This document shows, piece by piece, positions 14,467-25,575 of a stretch of DNA of 64,000 nt. Source of the DNA: Scylla paramamosain (lineage: Eukaryota > Arthropoda > Malacostraca > Decapoda > Portunidae); NCBI RefSeq assembly GCF_035594125.1, contig NC_087151.1, forward strand, positions 17,762,001 through 17,826,000. The letters are read 5' to 3'. The number at the start of each line of letters is the position of its first letter. Position 1 is the first letter of the stretch. Both the position numbers and the translations under genes were made by a program. The notes under the pieces are model-generated. The model ran no database searches. It was not told the DNA's origin and was given only the letters and a program-made list of their open reading frames with translations.

Positions 14467-14643
14467 GGTGGTTAAAGTGATGTAGGATTGTATGGTGGTG
14501 ACCTCTATGTTGAATTTATGAAATAAACAATGCCAGGTGAGGCAGTACAGCTGTTCCACACCAGCTGTCACAGAAGTCAGGTGTTTCTATACTCTGTCCT
14601 GTTTGTCCACACTATGCTCTTGAGGATGGCCCTCAGCTCTACA
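14467..14643 (+). repeat. Copia 5' LTR (recognisable part)
   Basis: Matches 21032-21205 throughout with scattered changes; shared blocks include ggattgtatggtgg, ccacaccagctgtcacagaa and the end ccctcagctctaca. A polyadenylation-type aataaac sits at 14522. If it was as long as the 3' LTR it would start near 14404, but that part is too diverged to confirm. Confidence 0.8.
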
Positions 14644-14645
14644 GA

Positions 14646-14658
14646 TTATGGGCCCAGG
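14646..14658 (+). promoter_or_regulatory. Copia primer-binding site, half-tRNA type
   Basis: TTATGGGCCCAGG starts two bases after the 5' LTR. TTATGGGCCCAG is complementary to the anticodon stem-loop region of eukaryotic initiator methionine tRNA, the same internal (half-molecule) primer used by Drosophila copia (established knowledge). Confidence 0.8.
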
Positions 14659-14662
14659 CATA

Positions 14663-15306
14663 GATTTTATTTTGATGGCGATGAATGCAAGTATGAGCTG
14701 GGAGAAGTGAAGCTGTTGGGCCACATGAGGCTCCAGAAATTGGATGATGTGACTGACCTGCTGGCATTGGATATGTCTGTGGTGGATATTTCCAAAAATG
14801 CTGAGGCACATGCAGAATTGATACAGTTTTTGGATGATCATAGCCTCTCCCTTGTGATGTGTGATGCAAAGGATGATGGACAATAGGTGTTGAAGATTCT
14901 ACATGAACACTAATTGTTGATAGGAAAACCCAAGGTCATATCACTACACTGAATTCACTATGCTGCAGAAAGGTGAAACTGAGAATGTCACAGACTATGT
15001 GATAAGAACCAACACAGCAGCTACTGCACTGAAAATGTCTGGTGAATTTATTACTGACAGCTTATTAGTGGCTATGGTGCTTAAGGGTTTACCTATAGAG
15101 TTCAAAACATTTGTGACTGTCATTAACCGGAAAGACATTTGCAGAGTTCAAAGTGTCACTCAGAAGCTTCAAGGAGACAGAAAAATAATTTTGTGAAAAA
15201 AGTGAAAGTGACAGTGATGAGAGTAGAGTCTCATAAATTCAAAGGTATGTGTTTTCCATGTGGTGTTCAGGGTCACAAAGCAGTTGCTTGTTGTGTTTCT
15301 AGATGA
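14663..15306 (+). pseudogene. Copia gag (UBN2-type) with first zinc knuckle
   Basis: Frames at 14530-14886 and 14960-15196 carry copia Gag text: VKLLGHMRLQKLDDVTDLL, then VTDYVIRTNTAATALKMSGE and LVAMVLKGLPIEFKTFVTVI. A perfect C-x2-C-x4-H-x4-C zinc knuckle (CFPCGVQGHKAVAC) is encoded at 15250-15291. Several stops and at least one frameshift separate the blocks, and the knuckle frame stops at 15304-15306. Confidence 0.8.
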
Positions 15307-15758
15307 ACCAGACTAACAGGAGATGGTGTGAGAACTGTAAGAATAATTCACATGAAACAAAGTTTTGTCAAGGGAGTACAAGTGGTAACAATGGGCAATA
15401 CTCTGTCAAGAATGTGGAAAACTATGGTGAAGACAGTGCTAACAGCCAGAGTCACAGTTTTGTGATCAAAGTGAGGCTTCATAGTTCAGAAATTGGGTCA
15501 TGTGCTGTAGTCAACAAGTTGCTAGTGGACTGTGGTGCCACTGCTAATATGATTAATGATGATTCCAAGTTTGTAAATTTTGACAAGCAGTTTGATCCTG
15601 AGAAACATTTAATTGAACTGGCTGATGGTAGTGCTTGTGTTTCATTGGTGGACTCTTTTGGTAACATTCAGACAACAATACTTGAAAATGCATTGTGTAT
15701 ACCATCCTTCAAGCAAGATATATTCTCTGTTCAAGCTGCCACTGAGAAAGGTGCATGA
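15303..15758 (+). pseudogene. Copia second zinc knuckle and aspartic protease
   Basis: The frame opens with a second CCHC knuckle (CENCKNNSHETKFC, 15327-15368), followed by the retroviral-type protease. The catalytic triad is VDCGATANM at 15525-15551: Asp and Gly are kept, but the usual Ser/Thr between them is Cys. The frame ends with a TGA at 15756-15758, where related proteins continue into the integrase in the same frame. In copia elements these domains belong to one Gag-Pol polyprotein. Confidence 0.8.
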
Positions 15759-15842
15759 ACTGAGTTCAAACCAAATTCTGCTGAGTTAATAACTAAAAGT
15801 GGTGCAAAATCTAACACTGAGGAACAAGATAGGCTGCATTTC

Positions 15843-16740
15843 TTGAAAAATATTGTGTCATCAAATAAGGCATCTTATACTCTGAAAGAGTGGCATGAGA
15901 TCCTTGCTCACTGTAATGTGAAAGATGTTGTAAAACTTGGTGTTGTGAATGGGATGAAGATTATTGGCAAACATGATTTTGATTGTGGCATTTGTGTTAA
16001 AGGTAAAATTTTTCAGTTTAGAAACAGAGAACCTGATGAACTTGCAATAATAAGGTTAGATCTGCACACTGACTTAGCTGGTCCCAATGACCTGATTCTT
16101 AAAGATGGTTTTAAGTATGCACTTAGCTTTATTGATGATTACTCTGGCCTTGTTATGATATATTTTCTCAAACATAAAAGTGATACATTACAAGGAACTA
16201 AGCATTTCAAAGCAGGCATTGCTCCCTATAGTTCAGTGAAATGCCTAAGAAGTGGTGAAGATACAGTATTTACTTCTAATGCATTCACAACTTTACTTGT
16301 GGAAAATAAGATCATACATGAAATTTCTGCTTTATACTCACCCCACCAAAATGGTACTGTTGAGAGATATTGGGGTTCTCTTTTTCAAATGGCCAATTGT
16401 TTATTAATAGAGTCTGGTTTGCCAAAGTTTTTGTGGACATATGCTGTTATGGCTTCAACTTACACCAGAAACAAATTTTACAACCCTGGGATGGAAAAAA
16501 CTCCATTTGGGGCTTTTACAGGTAAAAAGCCCAACACTAATAATATGCACATTTTTTGCTTCTGTGTGTTATGCTTGTGTTCAACACAAGAAGAAGCTTG
16601 ATGCCAGAAGTGAGGAAGGAATTTTTGTAGGCTTGTGTACTTTCCAGATAGTGGTGTGGTAACAAAGATTAGATGTGTTAAAATTATCAGACCTAGTGCA
16701 AATGTAGGTTCAGAAGCAGCACAAGATAGTGAATGTGACT
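15843..16740 (+). pseudogene. Copia integrase
   Basis: The N-terminal HHCC zinc domain is visible (WHEILAHCNVKD ... CGICVKGK). The DDE core follows: first Asp in LDLHTDLAGP, a degraded second block RSGEDTVFTSNAF where RSDNG is expected, and the last Glu in SPHQNGTVERYW. Near 16555 the frame shifts from IFCFCVLCLC to FASVCYACVQHKKKLDARSEEGIFVG. Loss of the second catalytic block means the enzyme is dead. In the intact element this protein would insert cDNA into chromosomes. Confidence 0.85.
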
Positions 16741-16919
16741 AGATTTCAACTTGTAGACCAGATGCTGAGGTTGAGTATGACATTAGTAGTCAGGTAGAGG
16801 GCACTGTGAGTATTAGGCAAAGTAAGTATGGCATAAGCCTGTACATTTAGGTGACTATCTAGTAGATGAGATGATGAGGCTATAGATGAATATATTGTGA
16901 ATTCTACAATTGACTATTC

Positions 16920-17215
16920 CTCAGACTTGGTATTAAAAAACCCTCCCAAACCATCCCCCACAAAGAGAAAATAAATAAATAAATAAATATATAAAAAAAA
17001 ATATAAAAAAATAAAAAATAAATAAAAAATAAATAAAAATAAAAATAAATGAATAAATAAATAAAATAAAATAAATAATAAAATAAAATAAAATAGAATA
17101 AAATAAAATAAAATAAATAAATAAATAAATGAATAAAAAAATAAAAAAATAAATAAAAATAAATAAAAATAAATAAATAAATAAGTAAATAAATAAATAA
17201 ATAAAATAATAATAT
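16920..17215. repeat. (AAAT)n-rich low-complexity tract
   Basis: Long imperfect AAAT/AAAAT array inside the copia element, between integrase and the LINE-B insertion. The open frame on the minus strand is Phe/Tyr/Leu-rich and meaningless. Confidence 0.95.
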
Positions 17216-17549
17216 TTAACATATCAAAATTTAGTTTCATATCATATTGATAAATAAGGTTTATATATGTACATATACATATAAAATGTAAAAGTAGTCA
17301 AGCCTGTCCCATTCATTTCTTGTGTACATGTCTTACTGATGTCAGGTGGTTGTGTGCGTGAGGATATCCTATTGAACATGAGTTCTAACTAATCATACAA
17401 CTTGGTTTTCTTTATGTCATTTCCTGTGTTCATGGAAAGTTACTATTTCCTAGCCTTTCTCAGTAAACATGTACAGTACAAGTTAACACAGGCTTTATCT
17501 AACCACAGCAACCTGCATCAGCATGACCTAAACAAGTGTCTGATCTTCA
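17216..17549. other. Unassigned spacer between low-complexity DNA and LINE-B
   Basis: AT-rich sequence with no match to copia or to the other LINE-B copies. It could be upstream LINE-B sequence not represented elsewhere in the window, or copia spacer. Confidence 0.4.
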
Positions 17550-19425
17550 TTAGTAAAATGTATCAAAATCTTTCAAGAACTCCTCTCGTGATTTCTGGCA
17601 CTTAGCCAAAAACATTTCCGATAACTTTGCTTCTTCATCTTTCCCTCCTTTATTTCAACCTGATGGTACCACTGCCATCTCTTCTAAATCTTAACTCTCA
17701 GCTCAAACCTTTGCTAAAAACTTCACCTTGGGTGATTCAGGGTTTGTTCTTCCCTTCTCCACCCTCTGAATACTTCATGCTACCCACTAAAATCTGCAGT
17801 GATGTTTTCCATGCTCTCGCTGGCCTAAACCCTCAGAAGGCATAGGGACCTGATGGGGTCCCTTCTATTGTTCTCTGAAACTGTGCCTCCTTGCTTGCAC
17901 CTTGCCAAGTCAAACTCTTTCAACTCTGTCTATCAACATTTACCTTTCCTTCTTGCTGGAAGTTTGCCTACATTCAGCCTGTTCCTAAAATCATTCTTAT
18001 CCCTCAAACTACTGTCCTATTGCTTTAATTTCCTGCCCCTCTAGAATTTTGAATCTATCCTCAACAGGAAGATTTTGAAACATCAATCACTTCACAAACT
18101 TCTATCTGATTGCCAGTATAGGTTCTGTCAAGGCCATTCTACTGGTGATGTTTTGGCTTTCCTTACTGAGTATTGGTCATCCTCTTTTAGGGATTGGTGA
18201 AACTTTTGATGTTGCCTTAGACATATCAAAAGCTTTTGATAGCCTGGCACAAAATTTTGATTTCCAAACTACCCTCCTACAGCTTCTATCCTCCTTTCTG
18301 TAACTTCATCTTAAGTTTCCTTTCTGACCATTCTATTGCTACTGTGGTAAACAGTCACTGTTCTTCTAAATCTATTAACAGTGGTGTTCCTCAGGGTTCT
18401 GTCTTTGTCACCCATTCTCTTCTAATTATTTATCAGTGATCTTCTAAACCAAACTTCTTGTCCTATCCACTCATACACTGATGATACCATCCTGCATTTT
18501 CCCATGTCTTTTCATAGACATCCAGCCCTTCAGTAAGTAAACAGTTCTTGCAAGGAAGCCACAGAACACATGACTTCTGATTTTTCCAAAATTTCTGATT
18601 GGAGCAGAGCAAATTTAGTATTGTTCAATGCCTCAACACTCAATTCCTCCATCTATCAACTTGACACAAACTTCCAGACAACTATCCCCTCTTCTTCAAT
18701 GACACCTAACTGTCCCCCTCTTCTGTACTGAAGATTCTCAGTCTGTCCTTTACTTATAAACTAAACTGGAAACTTCACATCTCATCTCTAGCTAAAACAG
18801 CTTCTATGAAGTTAGGTGTTCTGAGTCAGCTCCATCACTCCATCAGTCCTCCCACCTTTGCAAACTCTGTACATGGGTCTTATCCATCCATGTATGGAGT
18901 ATGCTTCACATCAAATGGTGGGTTCCACTCATACCACTCTTTTAGATAGAGTGGAATCAAAAGCTTTTTGTCTCATCAACTTCTCTCCTCTAACTGACTG
19001 TCTTCAGCCTCTCTCTCATCACCACAATGTTGTATTTCTTGCTATCTTCTACTGCTATTTTCATGCCAACTGGTCTTCTGATCTTGCTAATTGCATGCTT
19101 CCCCTCCTGCAGCCTCGCTGCACAAGACTTTCTTCTTTCTCTCACCCTTATTCTGTCCACCTCTCTAATGCAAGAGTTAAACAGGATTCGTAGTCACTCA
19201 TCAATTTCTCTGGTAAACTCTGGAACTCCCTGCCTGCTTTTGTACTTCCACCTTCCTATGACTTGAACTCTTTCAAGAGGGAGGTTTCAAGACACTTATC
19301 CTGTAATTTCTGACTTCCGCTTTTGACTGTTTAATGACTGGCACCTCAGTGGGCCTTTCTTTTCTTTTTTATTATATTTTTATTGCTTTTGACCTGTCAC
19401 CCTCCTACATGAAAAAGAAAAAAAA
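17550..19425 (+). mobile_element. LINE-B copy inserted in the copia element
   Basis: Starts at the same segment as 11791 (gtatcaaaatctttcaagaa) and runs through the RT: NPQKA*GPDGVPS, FPSCWKFAYIQPVP, then SINSGVPQGSV at 18376 and the palm motif as YTDDTILHFP, then the C-terminal region (LLDRVESKAFCLINFSPLTDCLQPL). It ends with the family terminus and an A-rich tail near 19420. Many stops and shifts. It sits between copia integrase and RT and so postdates the copia insertion. Confidence 0.85.
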
Positions 19426-19494
19426 TTTCAAAACTTTGGTTTCACTCTAGATTATCTTTCAATTGCTTAAACTTATATACATGTAAATATGAAG

Positions 19495-19620
19495 AATAAA
19501 CAAAAACAAAAACAAAAACAAAAACAAAATAAATAAACAACCCCCCCAAAACAATAAAATTCCCTCCCAAAAAAACAACCCCCCCAAAAAAAGAAAAAAA
19601 AAAAGTGGGTTGTTTTTTTT
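19495..19620. repeat. A/C-rich low-complexity tract
   Basis: (CAAAAA)n followed by runs of seven or eight C and A, downstream of the LINE-B tail. Confidence 0.9.
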
Positions 19621-19625
19621 AAACC

Positions 19626-19664
19626 TGGCTAATGTGTAGCAATAGCATTGCTACACATTAGCCA
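19626..19664. repeat. Perfect 18-bp hairpin
   Basis: Arms 19626-19643 and 19647-19664 are exact reverse complements around the loop AGC. The arm contains ggctaatgtgtagcaat. It lies exactly where copia sequence resumes after the interruption. Confidence 0.95.
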
Positions 19665-19689
19665 ACATACCATATACATATAAAGATGC

Positions 19690-20384
19690 TATTACATATC
19701 CAGAGTCAGATTGTTGGCAGGATGCAATGGAATCAGAAATTAATACCTTGAAAGAAAATTACACTTTTGAGGTTACTCCATTGCCTGAATGTAGAAAAGC
19801 AGTGGGAACTAGATGCGTTTATGATATAGAGTTAAGTCCTAACAATGAGGCAAGGCACAAGGCTCATTTTTTTCCTAAAGGTTATTGCCAGGAGCCAGGT
19901 GTTGACTATTATGAAACATTTTCTCCAACAAGTCAAATCACATCTGTTAGAAATCCAATGCAGTTGGCTGTACAACATGATCTGATTGTTCATCAAATGA
20001 ATGTGAAGATGGCTTATTCAAAAGCACCAACTGATTGTGAGATCTATGTTGAACAACTGAGGGTTTTTGTGTTGAGAGTAGAAGTGAGGAGAAACTGGTG
20101 TATAAATTGAAGAAATCCCTGTATAATATCATACAAAGTGGTAGAAATTAGAATTTGTCTTACATTCTTATCTGACTGAGCAAGACTTGATTCAGTCATT
20201 TGCTGACCCATGTATGTACACCAGAATCAGTGATGATGAGATGACTATGATATTAGTTTGGGTTGATGACATCATAATTGCTATCAACAGTGATTTTAAG
20301 TTGAAGTGTTTGAAAGAAAGTCTTGGTGAGAGGATTAAGATAAAAGATCTTGGCAAGCTTTTCTGGTATATAGTTTGTATGTAG
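19690..20384 (+). pseudogene. Copia reverse transcriptase
   Basis: RVT_2-type text starts with CWQDAMESEINTLKENYTFEVTPLPE and continues with VYDIELSPNNEARHKAHFFPKGY, GVDYYETFSPTSQITSVR and VHQMNVKMAY. After a frameshift near 20060-20110 it resumes at 20187 with FADPCMYTRI and the palm motif VWVDDIII, where copia elements usually have YVDD. It ends with LGERIKIKDLGKLFWYI. Stops and two shifts make it inactive. Confidence 0.85.
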
Positions 20385-20394
20385 TAATTATATA

Positions 20395-20905
20395 ATCAGT
20401 ATTAATCAAACTAAGTATGTGAAGATGCTTAAGAAGTTTGGTATGCAACATTTTAAGCCTGCTTATGCTCCTTGTAACATGAATGTGAATAGAGAGTGTA
20501 CAAGTGATAGTGAGTCAAAACTTGTGGATGTTAATTTTCATCAAGGAATAGTTGGAAGTTTGATCTATATAATGACATGTACTAGACCTGATCTGTGCTT
20601 TATTGTGTTTAAGTTATCTCAGAATATGAAAAATCCAAGTACTACTCACCCTGTTATAGCAAAGCATGTACTAAAGTATTTGAAAGGTTCTACTGACCAG
20701 TGTTTAACTTTTAGAAAGTCAAAGGAGCCATTTAGTTTGATAAGTTTTTGTGATGCAGATTGGGCCAACACACAAGATTGGAGAAATATTACTGGGTATA
20801 GTTTCCAGCTTTCTCATGTATGAGTAAAAAACAGAAGACAGTTGCTTTATCTACTTGTGGGTTTTTGTGTCTCTACTTAAGAGGTAAAGTTTTTGTTACA
20901 TGACT
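20395..20905 (+). pseudogene. Copia RNase H and C-terminus
   Basis: Continues the RT with the connection (YVKMLKKFGMQHFKPAYAPCN, GSLIYIMTCTRPDLCF, HVLKYLKGSTDQCLTF) and the RNase H start (SFCDADWANTQDWRNITGYSF). The catalytic Asp of CDADWA is retained. A shift after 20823 leads into KKQKTVALSTCG, the usual SKKQ..VALSTCEAE block with the Glu lost. Confidence 0.8.
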
Positions 20906-20957
20906 GTCTGTAAGTTATTAGATTGCAGTTTATTGTATTTACATCCATCATTAGTTT

Positions 20958-20965
20958 AAGTGGGA
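20958..20965 (+). promoter_or_regulatory. Copia polypurine tract
   Basis: AAGTGGGA directly before the TGTTG start of the 3' LTR, the expected place of the plus-strand primer (one T interrupts the purines). Confidence 0.6.
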
Positions 20966-21205
20966 TGTTGGGCTGTAAATGTAATGATTATTGTATTATC
21001 TTTGGTTATGGGATTGTTGGCAGTAATCATTGGTGGTTAAAGAGAAGTGGGATTGTATGGTGGCAACCTCTATGTCGAGTTTACAAAATAAACAACGCAA
21101 GGTGAGGCACTACAATTCCACACCAGCTGTCACAGAAGTCAGGTGTTTCTATACCCTGTCATGTTTGTTGACACTATGCTCATAAGGATGACCCTCAGCT
21201 CTACA
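20966..21205 (+). repeat. Copia 3' LTR
   Basis: About 240 bp beginning TGTTGGG and ending CTACA, i.e. with 5'-TG...CA-3' ends, preceded by the polypurine tract. Its last 174 bp align with 14467-14643. An aataaac polyadenylation-type signal lies near 21087. Confidence 0.8.
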
Positions 21206-22228
21206 AAACTTGTAGAAATCATGGTTGAGCAATTCACAGTTTTACTAATGGAAATCCTGTGTCCACACATCCTGCTATGGACACTGCCCAGCCAATGTGA
21301 ATGTGTTGCCTGTCTGCCCACACTAGAAATTTATGACATGGTTAAACAAGGCCTCAAAATGCATATGTGCATAGAACATTTTCTACCTAGAATAAATAAC
21401 CAGTACTTTCACCTGTAGCAATATCTGCAGGAGATCATTTTACACTATGTATATCATTATTTACTGAATCTTAGTTCTAAATGTCCAAAACTCACTCACT
21501 CACAAGTTTAAAGCTTATCTGTGTGTGAGAGACTACTTCAAGTATTAATAGCATTATATATTATTTCATTTACTTTTGGTATAAATTATTATCAGTATGA
21601 AAAAATCTTGTGACAATGACAAATTTTCACTACTGTACTATTGCCATTTTTTGTTATGACTGTGATTCATATTCTTAGGAAAAAAAAGTTTGCAGCAAGT
21701 TGCTTTGTTAGTTTGCAATACTGCCAGGAACACACCCTAGACAGGTTCATTGCGGTTGAAAGATTTGTAACAGTTACCAAGGTAATTGAGTAAAACACTG
21801 CTTACATTGCTTGCATATTGTTTATATGGACAGTAAATTCACTGGAACTTCATGGACACTACAACACTTGTACATGTAAGAGAGAGAGAAGAGAAAATTC
21901 AACAATGAGTCTGTCTCAAACCAGACTACCTAGTTGTTGTCCACAGGGAAATGTTAGCAGAACTGACTCCTGATACTGATCGGACACTCTGTGAACCTGT
22001 ACTACACATGTTGTTATAATAGATTCCTTCATATGTGTCCAATCAGGACATATGAGTTGTAAGGAATAATTTTTTAAATATCTGATTATTTGAAGAACAT
22101 GAATACTTTTCCCAAGTATTAAAATATAAGAAAATACTTTGATTTTCAATAACAATAATTTGAATAAAAATACAAATACATCCAAATACAATGATAATTA
22201 CAGATTGACTTAATTGACTTAATGAGTA

Positions 22229-22229
<1 letters not shown>
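21206..22229. other. No recognised gene
   Basis: AT-rich DNA; no motif or repeat match found by eye. Confidence 0.5.

Positions 22230-22295
<66 letters not shown>
22230..22295. repeat. (TG)n microsatellite
   Basis: Uninterrupted TG tract of 66 bp. Confidence 0.97.
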
Positions 22296-22297
<2 letters not shown>

Positions 22298-22546
22298 TAC
22301 ATGTATGTGTGCAAAAGTGTGTTGTGTTTATCTGTGTATTTATAATATAGTGCTTTAAAATCAAAGTTAATGTGAATAAAAAGTACAAAAACCATACCAG
22401 AGACACAGCTACAGAACCTTGGACATGTAGGGACCATCCAGCTGGTAGCCCAGTTTTCTGTAATAGTTACGGGTACCAACACCTGGGAATAAATATTTAT
22501 GTAATTAGAATAATCATAATATCCAGCCCAAAAGTGCTCACACACT
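22296..22546. other. No recognised gene
   Basis: No motif seen. The following (TAACAG)n-like stretch at 22547-22572 marks the LINE-A junction. Confidence 0.4.
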
Positions 22547-23176
22547 TAACAGTAACAGTAACAGTAACAGTTACTGAAAATTTGACTCTGGACAGACACA
22601 ATGATAAAATTAGTGGAAAGACAGTGAATTTGTTAAAAAGAGTAAGAATGGTATTCTCATATTTGAATAAAGGAATGATAAAAAGTTGATTTCCATGATA
22701 AGACCAAAATTGGAATATGCGGCACTGGTGTGGTCTCCTCAAACAAAGAGGAATATTATAAAATTAGAAAGAGTATAAAGAGCAGTCACAAAGATGGTTC
22801 CAGAGTTGAGTAAATCAACCTATGAAGAGAGATTAAGAATGTTGGAAATTTCTACCCTTGAAAATAGGAGAGAGAGAGGAGATTTAATAAACATCTATAG
22901 TATGATAAATGATATGGAAAATGTGGATAAAGAAGCTTTTATAAATTTAGACACATAGAGTACAAGGGGACACAATAAGAAGTTCAAGAAAGTTAACAGT
23001 AGAAGAGACATCAAAAAGTATACCTAGTTTTCCTCACAGAAGTGGGAACAAATGGAATGAACTCAGTGAAGACATTGTAAATGCCAAAACTGTCAGTGTT
23101 TTTAAGACCAAACTAGATAGGTATAGAGACAGGATACTATGAGATTACTCCCTCCCGTAAACCACAACTAGGTAAA
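22547..23176 (+). mobile_element. LINE-A copy 1, 3' part
   Basis: C-terminal ORF2 region after the RT active site: LLKRVRMVFSYLNKGMIKS, then PRPKLEYAALVWSPQ-type text, ERLRMLEISTLENRRERGDLINIYSM, and the tail RSKKVNSRRDIKKYT. It ends in CAACTAGGTAAA at 23165-23176. The closing subfamily text (ctatgagattactccctccc) also occurs, inverted, at 52080 and 63085. Confidence 0.85.
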
Positions 23177-23200
23177 CACACACACACACACACACACACA
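23177..23200. repeat. (CA)12 tail between LINE-A copies
   Basis: Follows CAACTAGGTAAA of copy 1 and is followed at 23201 without spacer by the truncated 5' end of copy 2. Confidence 0.97.
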
Positions 23201-25234
23201 GAGAGGAAAAGTGGACAGCTTTCCTGGACATTTATAATAAGGGAGTGGAGAAATGGGTACCCAAAAGATCAACAGAGAACCTTTTCAAAAAGGATTGGTA
23301 CAACAGGAGATGTGCAACATGGAAAAAGTGGAAGAAAAACAAGAGACTGGACCTGTGGAACAATTATATAAGGAAGAAGAACAAATATGTCAAAACTCGC
23401 AGAGATGAGCAGAAAAATTTTGAAAAGAATGTTGTGGAGAAATGTAAAGACCAATCAAAATTATTTTATAAATTCATTAATGGAAAATTAAAGAGTAAAG
23501 ATGAAATAAGCACGGTAAAAGCTGGAGAAGAGACAGTGGAAGACACAAAAGAGGTGGCTGATGTGTTTAACAGATACTTCCACTCTGTGTTTACTAAGGA
23601 AAATTATTTCAGAAGTAAGAGGACAGTGTTACAAAAAGGGAGCGACCTAAAGGAGATTAAAACATCAGTAGAAGAAATAAAGAATATGAATATGTTGAAA
23701 GACCTGGATGTAAGGAAAGCAATGAATCCTGATTGTGTATCGAGTTGGATTTTAAAAGAGTGTAGCTCACAATTAGTCTCAGCACTGCACAATATAATTA
23801 GCACTACCCTGGTAAAAGGTAGAGTACCCATAGATTAGAAACCAGTGGATATTACCCCAATTCACAAGACCGGAAGTAAATGAGATCCATTAAATTATAA
23901 ACTCATATCGCTCACAAGTGTGGTGGCGAAGATTTGTGAAAAGATTATCAAGAACAGATAGGTGAAATATCTAGAAGACAACAAAGTGATAACAGAGAGA
24001 CAGTTTGGCTTCAGAAAAGGAAGATCTTGTGTTATGAATTTGATAAGTTTCTACTCAAGAGTAATAGATATAATGCAAGAGAGAGATGGATGGGCCGACT
24101 GCATATACTTAGATCTGAGAGAAGCATTTAATAAAGTTCCTCACAGAAGACTAATATGGAAATTGGAAAAAATTGGAGGACTTAGTGGATCATTGTTAAA
24201 GTGGATGACTGACTTTTTGACAAATAGAGAAATGAGGACAGTGATTAAAGACAGCAGGTCGAACTCAAGAACGGTAATAAGTGGAGTCCCACAAGGTTCA
24301 GTACTTGCACCTATTATGTTCACAGTTTATGTAAGTGATATGACAGAAGGTGTAGAAAGTTACATGAGCCTTTTTGCTGATGATGCTAAGATTATGAGGA
24401 AAGTAACAAATGAAGAGGATTGCAATACTTTAAATCAGGACTTAATTAAGATTAATGAATGGTCATTGAGGTGGAACATGGAGTTTAATGCTAAAAAATG
24501 TAGTGTGTTGAGGTTTGGAAAAGTGCGAGAAAACCAGTTGGCAACTATTACTTAGGGAATGAGGAAATCTCTTTAAGATCAGAAGAAAAGACCTAGGAGT
24601 AATTATTACTGATAATTTGTCATTTGGGAAGCACATAAACAAAATTATAGGAGAAACATATAATCTGCTGAGAAACATCAAGATAGCATTCTCCTATATT
24701 GATGAAGATATGATAAAAAAAAAAAAAAACTGATAACAACGATGATAAATCCGAGATTGGAGTATGCAGCATTAGTGTGGTCACCAAGTTTGAAAAAGGA
24801 TACAAGAAAGTTAGAAAGAATCCAGAGAGCTGTAACTAAAATCCCTGCAAGCTTAAGAGTATAGTTATGAGGAAAGGTTGAAGAGATGGGTCTGACTACA
24901 CTAGAAAAAAAGGAGGGAAAGAGGTGATTTGATTGCAATATATAGAATATTGGAAGGAATGGAAAAGTTGGACAGAGAAGACCTCTTGATACCAGATACG
25001 AGAGACACAAGAGGATATGGAAGGAAACTGAAAGGAGTGTTTGCAGAAGAGATATCAAGAAACATAGCTTCGCCCTCAGAAGTATAATAGTGTGGAATGA
25101 ACTTAAGGATGAGACTGTGTGTGCAAAAACAATTAATAAATTTAAAGAAAATCTAGATAAAAGTTGATATAGAGATGGGATGGCACGAGTTTAGTGTGGC
25201 TCTTGTCCTGTATTTTACAACTAGGTAAATACAC
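23201..25234 (+). mobile_element. LINE-A copy 2, 5'-truncated
   Basis: Starts within ORF2 at text matching 30535 (gaggaaaa-tggacagctttc) and runs to CAACTAGGTAAATACAC at 25218-25234. It is very similar to copy 4 (28617-37736, minus its DIRS insertion), so both belong to one subfamily whose end reads gtgtggctcttgtcctgtat. It supplies the undisturbed version of the DIRS target site at 24386-24401. Confidence 0.9.
23221..24555 (+). pseudogene. LINE-A copy 2 ORF2: linker and reverse transcriptase
   Basis: Readable in one frame with a few stops. Linker: VEKWVPKRSTENLFKKDWYNRR. RT fingers: DLDVRKAMNPDCVSSWILKECSSQL, then (after W-to-stop changes near 23837 and 23960 and a TGA near 23881) LTSVVAKICEKIIKNR and ITERQFGFRKGRSCVMNLISFYSRVI. 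Palm: DCIYLDLREAFNKVPHRRLIWKLEKIGG, SGVPQGSVLAPIMF and the catalytic SLFADDAKIMR. Thumb: WSLRWNMEFNAKKCSVLRFGK. Residues for catalysis remain, but three stops and later frameshifts make it a pseudogene. The type is CR1/L2/Jockey-like; the clade is not resolved. Confidence 0.85.
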
Positions 25235-25439
25235 AAGATCAAGATTTAAGTCATCATTATCAACAACAACAACAACAACAACAACAACAGAAGATTCACT
25301 CCTGCCAAAAGGTTGATTTTATGTGAAATCTACACTAGAAACTGGATCTGGAAGAGGACAGCATACTAGGATGTGGTTTATAAGTCTGAATGAGTGAGTG
25401 TGGTCCCACAGATGAGGAATAGTGAGTGTTGCTGGTTCG
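25235..25439. other. Spacer with (CAA)n between LINE-A copies 2 and 3
   Basis: Includes a (CAA)9-like tract at 25260-25289. The part before 25440 may already be 5' UTR of copy 3. Confidence 0.5.
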
Positions 25440-25575
25440 TGGCTTAGCCGACCTGGCAACAAATGTAAACAAACATTGCATATGCAATTTCTGAGTCAAT
25501 TTCACCAAGGGAAGTAAACTGGTAGATTTAGTGAACAAGACTTAAACAAATGGAAGTGAATAAGGGTTTCTGAAG

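Larger units (their letters stand above)
14467..21205 (+). mobile_element. Ty1/copia LTR retrotransposon, decayed and interrupted
   Basis: A complete copia architecture is visible: 5' LTR, primer-binding site, gag, protease, integrase, reverse transcriptase, RNase H, polypurine tract and 3' LTR, in the copia order with integrase before RT. Coding parts are broken by frameshifts and stops. A LINE-B and low-complexity DNA (about 16920-19620) interrupt the element between integrase and RT. The two LTRs are clearly diverged, so the insertion is old. The half-tRNA-type primer site fits Drosophila copia and related arthropod lineages. Confidence 0.9.

Noticed and set aside
14587..14883. Minus-strand frames opposite copia gag
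   Set aside because: The plus strand carries recognisable Gag text and the primer-binding site.
16914..17240. 108-codon minus-strand Phe/Tyr/Leu-rich frame, apparent membrane protein
   Set aside because: It is an (AAAT)n tract read backwards.
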